NCBI RefSeq assembly: GCF_964275005.1 | Contig: NC_092688.1 | Span: forward strand, 48,043,748 to 48,107,747 | DNA length: 64,000 bases | Reading direction: 5' to 3' | Origin: Diadema setosum | Taxonomy: Eukaryota > Echinodermata > Echinoidea > Diadematoida > Diadematidae | In this document: positions 47,301 through 59,500 of the stretch, in pieces | Layout: every line of letters starts with the position of its first letter | Position numbering within the stretch: the stretch's first letter is position 1 | The notes under the pieces: model-generated | Databases searched by the model: none | What the model was told of the DNA's origin: nothing | Seen by the model: only the letters and a program-made list of their open reading frames with translations | Translations under genes and position numbers: made by a program

Positions 47301-50300
47301 CCTTTCGAAGCACAAATTAGTACTCAGCAGCTCCAAAATTCGTGTTTTCCACCAGAATTCGTATTTTTTTTTCAATCTCCCTCTTTTTGCTATGAGGCCT
47401 ACAGGCTCTAAACATAACGTTATGACACATGCCGAAGCATCCAGCTGGTCACCAGCACGATAAAGATTCTAAACTACGCAATGTTCAGCGTTGATTGATT
47501 GCTTTCTCGCAATGAGTACAAGTGCAAGTTTGTACCTCCAAAATCTTTCTGGGCTGATTATGGAAGCTTCCATTTTCTAGCAGGTGACGGGGAATGCTTG
47601 ATCTTCTCAAGAGAGCTTCTGTGTGAGCGGATGCAAAACTCTGTTCTGTGTTTCCAATTATGTACTATCAAAACATAATCATGCGTTGTTTTCAGGCTTT
47701 TTTCATTTTATTGGATTTTAAACATCAGTATTCTTCGAAGTATTCCAATTCCTTTTCCCCTGACTGGAATCGGAAAGTCTGCTATGACGATGATCGCAAA
47801 ATGCCGCGCTGTGTGTGGAAGCGCCGATGTGGTGCAAACACGTGGCTTCATTTTCAAGTTTAAATGAATGCGCCATGTGCTCCTACCTATAAGAGGTTAC
47901 TGCAAGTTCGATGGATCGAATGCGCCATAGCTGAGCTGAGCTGAATGGCTTGTTTACGGTAAACATGCAATTTACGTTCGATATGAAGAAATCATTACGT
48001 CTTTCACGAGGGAAAAACACACAAAACAAACAAACAAACAAAATACACCCACGAACGAATGTTGATAGCCAAAACTTTGAAAAGTAATAAGCAGTTTTGA
48101 TGCGCGTGAACTGAAATTAATTGTCCTTACACGTTGTATTTTGCTGTCTAACCAGGTGATGACTGCATCTCATTGGACCTTCTCGTAGTGAATTTGTCTG
48201 GGCATACGAGACCTTTCATGTATTTCTGTGATTGCATTTTTAATTGACTAATAATCAATCCTTTTGTTATTGTTCAGGGAACATTAGATATTCGATCAAG
48301 TACACTATAATCGACTCTTCGATGTTCCCTACTATGCGCCAAAAGAAAGGCTATAGACATAGAATCATGATATCTTTGGAATTATTCCTTTAATTCAACT
48401 AATGAGCTGGTTCTTCGATCGATATTTCCAGGATACTTACACGCTGTTTATTCCAATGCGCGCATTCTTTCGTCTGGCACGCACCTGGGTGTGGCACCTG
48501 CTTTTGTGGAAATTTCCACAAGGGAGAGGGGTGGGGTGTCAAGTTTCTTCGAGCCGAAGAGACTGCATACACAATCTCTTCGCTTTTATTTATTGTCATT
48601 CGTGTTTTCGCCTTATTCTTTGCTGATATTGAACATTTAGATTTAACTTTACGAAAGTTGCTATAGCACATGGTTCGTTTTGTTGTGAGGTGTACGTAAT
48701 TTCTTTTTTTTTTAATCATTCTTGAGAGGGGAAAGAAGAGTAAGGGGGAAAGAAGACTAGAGGGAAAGGGAAATAAAACAAACGTCACGTACGCTAAGCA
48801 TTCACAGGAAGCCGTCTTTTTACACCAGTCACCAGCATAGTTATCATCACTATCAGACATCACTCAAGATCATTTTAGCCTTTTCCTATGATCAACATTA
48901 AGAAACACGCATAATCCCTCGAGATAAATACCTAGGAAACTCATAGTTACGTTCAGACGGCAGGCCCTAACCTCGAGGTTAGGAAACAAATACAAAGTAT
49001 CAACACTTCCCAACAACACAAACATTTAGAAAAGACAACAAATAGCACATCGAAGCAGCTGGGATCAAACTCCGTCACTTCGATTGCAGCGAAGCGGAGA
49101 AATCGCCGTTACGAAAATAACAGTGCGAGACACTAAGACAATAACGTTTAAATACTTCAAAGTATAAAGGGAACAGATAAAGTGATATAAAATGTAAGAA
49201 ATCGTACTAAACGAGGTGTGAGAAACGACGGAAATAAAACGAAGTTTAGTAGTAAGCTTAGGCCCTAGCAAAAGTTTTGCAGCACCGAAAGCTACGCGAA
49301 AATAAACACACACATAAAACTCGGTATTGCGACGAGATCCTATGGGATCAAGTCAATAAACGATACAAAACAAAGGAAATTGATTCATTTTGACGGGAAA
49401 ATAGTTTGTTATAAGTATTCTGTTATATGAAATCTCCTTTAATAGGCCTAGAAATAATCGAGTTTCCACGATACTCTGGAAAGAAAGTTCGAACGCTTTT
49501 CACCTGCACATATACTGCAGAGGGCAGTGCACATCAGTCATCAATACACGAACAGAAACTCACCTCTACAACTTCCTCGCAGAAAATGATGCAATAGCGT
49601 TATAAAAAAAAAAAACACACAACACTCTAAAAATCATTTCGTACTTGGGAGGCAAGGGACAAGAGGATGAAAAGAAGAGAAAAAGAAGCAGACATTGCAC
49701 AACGGGACGCTTTCACCCCGCCTCATACGGTACTGTAGTGGCAGCTGGCTACAGTGTGTAGACACTCCCCAGCCGGCCGGCCACACATTGGGATACCACG
49801 GCGATCCATGTAAACATCCAGGGTCCGTAGGCGACAGGGATTCACGCGCGCGAAGTTCTGTTCGGTGTACACAGTACGCAAGCAGCGATATGCGTGTGCG
49901 CACATTTTTCTATTCAGCGCTTTCCACATACGGTGCGTACGCAATGCATCGATATCCCAGCTGAATACAGATAACATGGCACATGCGACGTGCGTTTGCG
50001 ATATTTTTACCCATTATTTTTCCCCACTGTGAATTCGTACTTTCTAAGGACGTTTTCATATTGTCGTATTCCCTTCGATTTTTCGTATACGAATTTTTCG
50101 GAACGGTTGGCAGCTCTGGTACAATGCTAACATAAATAACAGATTATTGCTTTCACATTTGAAAATGATTAATGGTATACATAGGCTCAGTATGATGCTT
50201 AAATAAATAGAGGATGTTTGCTTCACATTCGGAAATCAATAAGGGTAACATTCAGCTCCATAAGATGCTAAAATGAATGTCGGTTGTTTGCTTTTATACA

Positions 50301-52775
50301 GTGTATTTGAAAATGATTAACGGTAATATTCGGCTCCGTAAGGTTCTAACATACTATAGTAAATGTTGGATGATTGCTTTTACAATCAGAAATGAATAGC
50401 GGTAACTTTCGGCTCTTTACAATGCTAAAACAAACAATCTGGAAATGCTCCCACTTTCTCATCCCAAAAGTAAGCTATGACCACCTATATAGGCATCAAC
50501 TTTTATAATTATCTATAAGCCTATTTGCTAAATCTTAGAATTCAGAATAATGGTGATAAGATGATCTACTTTTGTATTCATTTATTTTAGACATGGGTAC
50601 CTGTCACGTCAGTAATGCTTAATAATTGTTTTTAGTAGGACCGATTTAGTTTTTCCTATGTTTTTCTTGATTTTTTTGGCCACCAAAAAAAAAATAGAAA
50701 TCAATGATTTTGGTGGTCAAAAATAAAAATTAGTTTGGAGCCCTGCGATATCATTGGGCTCATCATTACTTAATCTTTCCCATGATACGCTAATATTTAT
50801 ATCATCAATCTGCCGACGTCATCCGACAATTCATGATTAAAACCTTTTTTTTTTCATCGTCCGTAACCCAACTTTGAACACAGACAGGGTGTTCTTTCTC
50901 ATTCTACAGTAATGAAGGAGCGCACTTTCGGCTGTGATCTAAGTCCTATTATCGATGTCGCCGTTTAGTGATCTAAACTTCAGCTTTGCTGAACTGTTCA
51001 ATGTCTTGAGCAGGAAGCGAAAACAATGGCTGGACTAAGGAACCTTCGTTTTTAAAAGGGGGAAATAGAAACAAAAAACAACACTGAAACCGAACAGGCC
51101 GGCCGAGCATTGTTTAGGTTAACCACGCGTGGTGATAATCGCGCCCATTGATCGCTCTGTCCAGCTGGCTTAACCCTATTCTAACTGGGAGGAGTTTTTA
51201 CTGGGGTGACCCCCCCCCCCCCCTTCAGATCTCGGCCACCGATCGCGCGATCGCTGCGAAATTTTTCCTGAAGATAGAGCTGGATGTCAACTACAAGATT
51301 ACATGGTCATACAATAGAAAAATATTGCCTTTCTATTTTTAATAAATTGATGCAAAGTTGTGCATGAAATCATATTTTCACATATAACTCCATAAAAAAG
51401 ACTGAAGTATTGCTAAATTTTTGTGTCAAAATTCCTCAAGACATATAAACCAATTTTCATTTAAAAATAAAGCACAGTCAAAACCAATTTCTTTTGTTTT
51501 TTATTGTTTTGTTAATTTCTTATGTATTTTATTGTTTTTTCGACCTTGTGTTTTCTGTTGTTTTTCAAAATTTGTTGCAGGCACTTTTTCAGGCTTATCT
51601 ACACTATATAGAATTGATTAATTTCAATGGTTCAAAGATGAAATACTATAATTTATATCAATTTCACCCCAAAAACACAATTTACATTCAATTTGCACAC
51701 GATATCATGAATTTGAGCTGTTTTCCGGTTGACATGCATTTGCATAACATTACGTAACTTCAGAACGGTGTACTCAGACGTCGCAAATTTGGTCTCAAAA
51801 TATGCGGAAGACTTCAATGAAAAAAGTTGTGAAACGACGCGGCAAAATCTTTGCTCGTTGCAGAATCGTGACGCGAAACGTGGGGGGGGGGGTCAATTTG
51901 ACCCCCCCCCCCAGTTAGAATAGGGTTAAGAGTATGCATATTGACCAAAAATAGTCAGAGGGATGCTAATTTACTCTTACAAGCTATCGCTACTATTTAA
52001 GTTGAAAACTGGAACTTTCTGAAAGGTTAAAGATGATCGTAAAATCAGTTCTGGCTACAGGATTTTATAATAATTATAATAGCATACAACATGTACCAAG
52101 TTTTCATCGTTTACCTGTCTTATCACTCCAAAGCAGTTCAGCTTAACTGTTGGTGATCATCAATCGGTAAGGATTAGTCAGATGAATTCATGAATTCACT
52201 TTAAGCATCACGGCTAATCGAACTATTCAACATCGTTGAAGTAACCATACTTTTTTATTTTCATAGTTCAAACTATTTCTTAACATTTATATGCAAAACG
52301 AAAGTACTCTACACGTTTTTCAAAATGCTCAGATGTAGTGAGTCAATTCCACAAAGATTGCATTACGGCAACCTTTACTGACCTAAACAAGTTTTCTATA
52401 GAGCTATCAGTTCTATTATAATGGCATTCTGATAACTTCGACTGCGTTTTGAAGTCGTACCGAGCACAGCATTCAAAACAACGGGTTCCTCAGGTCCTCT
52501 TTAGGTACTGGTATACTTGCTAAAAGCATTCTCTTTAGCTTCCATTGACAACAACATGGGAGGAGAATGGAAGCGATCAACTTTCTCGGTAAATGAGGCT
52601 TTTCGTATATAGCACGCATTGCGTGCCTCTTTCTTTTTTCTGTTTCTGTTGTTTCAAACTACACTGCAGCCGACACACAACACAAACACACCAAAGTTTA
52701 CATTCAGGCAACCGTATTTTGGTATTGGTTAGAATCGAATTATATCTGTCTTGTGATTGGCTAATTATCTGTAGC

Positions 52776-52806
<31 letters not shown>

Positions 52807-55800
52807 CAAAAACAAACAAACACAAAAATGCTGAAAACTGCTTATCGAATATCAGTGGCGTGCCAAAGGAGTAAAATGGAGTCTATACTCTAAAGGGGCC
52901 TGAGCTCTTGATTCCAAAAGAATCTTCGTCAGAGGCAAAATGATAATCAGGCAGGGAAAGCAATCACATTATAAAGAAGCTCACACAACACGAACAGTCA
53001 GGGACAGGCTAGAGACACGGAACAAAGAAAACAAAAGGAGAGGATGGGAGGTCATGGGCAAGGAGGCCAACAGTTGAAGGGAGGGGGATTAAAGCAGGAG
53101 GGTGGATAGACAAAAGGCATAGGAGGGTCAGTGATAATCCTGAGTGCCATGGGGGTGCATCCATTTAAGAATGAATTTTCTCACACACCCAAGCTGTCGC
53201 CATTTATGTGTGTGCGATGAAGCGTTAACGCCGTCGCTATAAAGCAGGACTGTTGCATCATGGGGGGGGGGGGGGGGGACGGGTTGTGAGCTTGAACATA
53301 ACCTGAACTTTAAGGGCGATTTTCTTTTTTTTTTTCTTCTTCTTTTATGACTTCTAGGGATGCGGAAAGGGGTTGTTTTATGTATTATTGTAAAGATAAA
53401 ACTATACAATGTATGTAGAATTCAAGTATTTATATATACATGTGTAGACATGCCTAAAATTTCGTTTACTGCGACATACGCATTTCGACCGAGCGCATCA
53501 CGACCTGTATGGACTACGCACATGTATTCTTTTATCTTGCGCTCTGCTTTTGTGGGAATTTCTTCAAGCATAGGTGTCAGGTTTTCCTACGTTACGTCTG
53601 CGGTCATTAATTCCATATTTGTTAGTTTGTCTGCTTTCTTATTCTGTGTTTATGCATTTTACTTGAACTTAAAGGTCTAGACATTTCGTTTGCTAAATGC
53701 ACGCGAGTCACGTTGCATTGTATGATGTATTTTGTTTCGTTGACCATTCATGAGAAGCGTTTCTTTGAGCAAACTCTCTTTTCACACCAAAATCACTTAT
53801 AGAAGGTAGTCATCCACATTGGTTATCAAAATAATAATTCCGTCATTTTCCTTTCGTTCAGAAACAGGAATCAGAATTCTCAACACGTCATCCACATTGG
53901 TTATCAAAACAATTCCGTCATTTTTCCTTTCGTTCAGAAACAAAAATCTGTTATTCTCAACACGTTATTACAAAAATTACATCTCACAGCAATAATAGGG
54001 CCTACTATATTATAGAACCAACTCATCGCAGCAAAATGACACATTACGGTTACGAGGACATACACAATGCTTGAACAAATTACTTTGCTTCAAAATGTAG
54101 AAACAGATGAAGTGACATAACAAGAGAAAGGGCGCACCGAAAGAGGTACACTGTATCAAGATCAACTAAGATAAACTCTAACAAAAAAGAAGAAGAAGGA
54201 GGAAACTATTCCCCCCCCCCCCACACACACACACACGCACACACATACACACAAACGAGTAGATACACAAAGGTAATATGTTTACCTTTGGGAGCAGTGA
54301 TTTAAAAGATGTTTTAGATATCACATGTGATGCATAATAGGTCCGTTGTGCAAAGCATCCTACATAATTTTTTGTAATAAAGCCTAGAATATAAGGAGAT
54401 ATCAGTATTTCTCTTATAGATTGTAAAGAACCTTCGGAATTAGGACCTTTGTTTCATTTTCGGATTAACGAACCTTCGGCATAACGAACCTTATTTCATT
54501 TTTTGATAAATGAACCTTTGGAATAACAAGTTACAAACCTCATATTTTCGGATTAACGGACCTTCGGAATAGCGAACTGTAACCGTTCACATAGTGTACT
54601 GTATTTTCGATCATACGGATTCAATTTTTTTTCCAGCAGTTGTTTCTATCCCTATAACTCACATTTCAGAACTATGGGGGTTTTGTTTCATGTATAACGT
54701 GGTGAATTAATACGCCTTTAATGCAAGAGCAAAAACATGGGAAAGTTTGAATGCTTTTCACGTGCACAGATTCTGATAGGTATTATCCCGTAACAGGGGC
54801 GGATCCAGGAATTCCGTAAAGTGGGGGCGCGTTTACAAAATTAAAGGGGGGCGCACGCACCCCTCCCCCATTTTTTTTTTTTTTTTTTTTTTACATTTCT
54901 TTTGTTTCAACAAAAAAAAAAATAAAAATAAAGGGGGAGGGCGGGCGCCGGTTGCGGTCCTCCCTGGATCCGCCCCTGCGTAACCAAGTTTGAGAGAGAA
55001 AAGTTTGAGCCAAAAACACAGCGTTGACAAGTACTACCACAAATTGCATAGTACACAGTACGAGAAAGTATACAGCATAGCACGAGATCTCTAGTTTGAT
55101 TTTCATTTCGCTTCGAATAGTAGACGAGCAGTGACAATCCGTCAAAGTGCTAACTACAGCTAGGGCCTAGCGGCACAGTTTACAGGTCTACCTTCTGTTC
55201 ACTGCATGGTACACATAAACAAGAACAAAAGCGTTTTCTTCTTTTGCATGTCAGCATGGGGACGATAGTGAATTAAGTTCACCAAGATTCAATGTTTGTA
55301 AACAAGAAAGCAGCGCGGAGCAAAGACCTCAGATCGTTGTTATAGCACACGTGCATCTATTGTGGTAACATTTTAATCAACGCACTAACACCATCTGAAC
55401 ATACTCAACGATCATGCCACACAATCACTGTGAAGGGGAAATGTTCAGCAACAACAAGAGCACGAGTATGTAGCCTACCATATACTGCACGCGCATTCAT
55501 TCCGTGAGTGCCAAACACAAGCTAGAAACACACGCAATAAAGAAACATCGCAAGTTCGTGAACTGAGGGACCCTTTTTTTGTCTTATATCTTAACAAGAT
55601 AAAGACGTGATTTCGGGTGCTGTTCGTTATTCCGAAGGTTCGTTATTCCGAAGGTTCGTTTATCCGAAACACATAAATTCCCTAAACCATAGAGGTTCGT
55701 TAATACGAAAACGAAAAAAGGTTCGTTAATTCGAACATTTGCGGCGTTATTTCGAAGGTTCGTTAATCCAAAAATGACATAGGGTTCGTCATTCCGAAGG

Positions 55801-56543
55801 TTCGTTAATCCGAAAATGAAATAGGGTTCGTTATCTCGAAGGTTCGTTGATCCGAAATGATATAGGATCCGAAATGATATAGGGTCCGTAACGAACCTTC
55901 GAAGTAAGTCGAGCTTTGTTTCATTTTCGGATTAACGAACCTTCGGAATAACGAACCTTATTTCATTTTCGGATTAACAAACCTTCGGACTAAAGAACCT
56001 TACTAACGAACCTTCGGAATAACGAGCTGTAACCGTGATTTCATATCCAATTTGTTTAATTGGACCTTTTAAAAGCTATGACTGTATCGAATCATTGAGA
56101 GCAATGAAATTTAACGGCCTTCTGTCCGCCGTATCAAAAGTGTGATGATAAAGGGGATGTGCGCATTGTCATTCGAAATACATGTAACTACATGTAACTC
56201 TACATTTAAGTAATTAGTCTGATTATTATATAGAAACTGATTTTGGGATTGATAGTCACTACTGACAGTTTTTATTCTCGTAAACGGCACCTGTCAATCT
56301 CACAGGCGTCAAGTCGAAGCACTCACACGTCATGAATTGACCATAACGTAAAAACGACAGAACTCTACACACAAGAGTTCTGTGATAAAAACACGCTGGG
56401 CACACAAGATGAGTATGTTGGAACCACATGGCGCACTCACTGCTGGCAGGGCAAGCACGTGCTTTGCTCATCGAACTGATCGTTTTTATAGCGATCATAA
56501 TGTCGCTGCACAGCAGAGATTCGTATTCCAATGCACAGTAGGC

Positions 56544-56579
<36 letters not shown>

Positions 56580-59500
56580 AAAAAAAATGAAAACATTCAC
56601 ACTTGAAGGGGTGGATACATTTAAAACGGAGTCAATTTAGAGTGAATTTGGAGTGAATTTTGAGTGAAGATTTTGGAGTGCTATTGATGTAGCGCGATTC
56701 CGCTGCTTAAATGCATTCAGTTTTGCTCATAATCATTGATTTCATCCTTCTTTTTTTTTTTTCTTGGAAAGCAAGCACTCCTTAAAGAGGGAAAACCCCG
56801 ATTGGACAAACTGCGACGTAAACATGCATTGACATAGTTATGTGATACGTATAAACAATTTATCATGAAAGGAGAGAAGGGTACCTACAGTACATGTATC
56901 CAAGATAAACATTATGCATGCACGTGTAGTACCACTTCTCGGGGACTCGAGTGAAGTTAAACGCAGCTTTGTTGATTACATAATGCCACTCTGGTGGTTT
57001 CGCCATACCCTTCTCTCTCTCCTACGTTTTCTTTGTTTTCTCCCTCTCTTTGTCTTTTTCTTTTTTCCCTACAAATCGTGTACTTTAAGAATAGACAGAC
57101 GGAGTTAAACTTCAACTCAAGTGGCTTCTTAAGATCTGCGCCTCTTTCATCCATCTTAGGGACCGTGACACTATTGTGAATGACACAATTAAAAGCATCA
57201 CACAAGGACTTTCACGCCTCGTTAGACCTTTAAGACTCAGATCTTTTTCTTTCTTTTTATGTGTGTGTGTGTTTAGACGTGGACGCCATTGGGAAATATC
57301 AAGCTCGAGACAATAAGTGGCCACTTACAATATAATGACCGACCGATGTTGAAGGTAGATTAAATCAGTAACTAAGTCAGAAATTGGGGAACCAGTAAAT
57401 AAAGAGGCAGCGATCGACACTTCGACGGTTTGCCAATCTAATGTGCAGCGATCGACGTCGAAAGTGTCAATCAAATACGTTATTTACGGTCGACGTCGAA
57501 GGTTGATAAAATCAGTAAGCAGCGATCGATGTCGAAGGTTGATAATCGGATGGGTGCTGTTCGTAATATTCCGAAGGTTCGTAATTCCGAAGGGTCGTTA
57601 AATTCGAAACACACAAATTCCCTAAACCTACAGGTTCGTTAATTCGAACGTTTGTGGCGTTATTCCGAAGGTTCGTTATTCTGAAGATTCATGAATCCGA
57701 AAATGAAATTAACGGAACAATATACCTTCTGAATAACGAATCTTCGGACTAGAGAGCCTTCGGAATAACGAACATCGGAATAATAGCTACCGATGTGTAA
57801 GGTTGATGAAATTATTAAATAGCGACCAATGTCCAAAGTTGATTAGGTCATACCGTCCGACGTTAGTGATCGAGAAAACTATAAAGTAGCGGCTGATGTC
57901 GAAGGTTGATAGAATAAGGACAATTAAATCAAATAGGTATAGCGTCCATAATGTCGAGATCAAATAAAATTGAGCAGCAACGAAGTGTCGAAGGTTTATG
58001 TAATCAACTTGGTATCGCACGACGTCGAATGTTAAGCAAAATTATCTGATTTATCCGACATTTGTTTTAGCATTGTAAAGAGGCTAAAGTTACCGTTATT
58101 CATTTCTGATCGCAAAAGCAATCATCCAACATTTACTAGTATTTTGACACCTTACGGAGCCGAATGTTACAGTTAATCATTTTCAAATGTTAAAGCAAAC
58201 AACCGACATTCATTTTAGCATCTTACGGAGCTGAATGTTATCCTTTTTCATTTCCAAACGTGAAAGCAAACATCCGCTATTTATTTTAGCATCTAACTGA
58301 GCCGATTGATACCGTTAATCATTTCCAAATGTAAAAGCAACAATCTGTTATTTATCTTAGCATCGTTCGGAGCAGAACATTACCGTTATTCATTTCCAAA
58401 TTTAAAAGCAAACATCCGACAATCATTTTAGCATCGTACGGAGCCGAATGTTACTGTTTTTCATTATGAACGTCAAGGCAGACATCAGACATTTACTTTA
58501 CCATCAAACGCAGCTGAATGTTACTGTTCGTCATTTCGAAATGTAATAGCAAATATCCGACATTTATTTTATTATATGGAGCAGACTGTTACTGCTATTC
58601 ACCTCCAAACGTAAAAAGCAATCATCTGCCATTTTCTGGGCATCTTCCGGAGCCAAATGTTATTGCTATTTACTTTCGAAAGTAAAAGCAAACACCCGAC
58701 ATCTGTTTAATCATCATACGGAGTTGAATATTAGTGTTATTAATTTCCGAACATCAAAGGGATCATTCGACATTTATTTTAGCATCTTCCGGAGCTGAAT
58801 GTTATTGTTATTTACTTTTGAACGTAAAAGCAAACATCCGGCATTTATTTTTATCATCGTACAGAGTTGAATATTATTGTTATTCATTTCCGAACGTCAA
58901 AGCAAAGATCCGACATTTATTTTAGCATCTTCCGGAGATGAATATTATTGCTATTTACTTCCGAAAGTAAAAGCAAACATCCGACATTTATTTAATCATC
59001 GTACGGAGTATTATTGTTATTCATTTCCAAACGTCAAAGGGATCATTGGACATTTGCTTTAGCATATTCGGGAGCTGAATGTTATGGTTATTATTTTACT
59101 TTCGAACGTAAAAGCAAACATCCGGCAAATTACTGATACTTTTCAAAAGATTTTCGCGGATCGATTTCAGCTAATTTCCTTCATGTAGCCGATGGTTGAC
59201 GGGAGAGTTTGATTTTCATATCATTAATTCCGCGCTGGAGCGCTCGGGCAAATGCGGGTGTTTAGACGAGCGTGAAAGTGCGGGCGACTTCCCTCGTCTG
59301 TACGCGTCCAAACGCCCGCGTATTACCTAGTACGCCCGGACGAAAGGGCTTCCCGCATTTGCCCTAGGGGTTTTCGTGACGTTTCCCGCGGTCGGCACTG
59401 TATTCCATCTCACCACTGTTCTCTGTACTCTTGCACTAGAAAACATCTACTGATACCATAATTGCATAATCATGCATCGTCATTGTAAAAGGAACTGTTT

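Larger units (their letters stand above)
44687..59400. mobile_element. Giant (14.7 kb) non-autonomous element with 25-bp TIRs and TA flanks
   Basis: The two ends are perfect inverted copies for 25 bp, 44687-44711 and 59376-59400, beginning CAGTGCCGACCGCGGGAAAC. Each is flanked by TA (44685-44686; 59401-59402), as for Tc1/mariner/pogo-type insertion. Both subterminal zones are GC-rich and CGCGGG-rich but otherwise differ. Inside are degenerate ~71-76-bp satellite arrays in opposite orientation near the two ends, palindromic TTCGTTATTCCGAAGG arrays, a second ~60-bp array, a 2.8-kb hAT insertion, a 760-bp TTAA MITE and smaller MITEs. No transposase-like reading frame is seen. It sits in an intron of the zinc-finger gene, which would be about 570 bp without it. 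The superfamily is inferred only from the ends. Confidence 0.75.

Noticed and set aside
48399-48863. A 154-codon minus-strand frame inside the 2.8-kb hAT
   Set aside because: No transposase motif is seen, the composition is like simple repeats, and there is no support from splice sites.
45290-50440. CRISPR-like array
   Set aside because: The units are long, degenerate and contiguous with no unique spacers, in a clearly animal genome.
44687-59400. Polinton-like interpretation of the giant element
   Set aside because: The length is in the right range, but no Polinton-type genes are seen, and TA flanks with CAGT ends do not fit the 6-bp duplication and AGT ends expected of that group.
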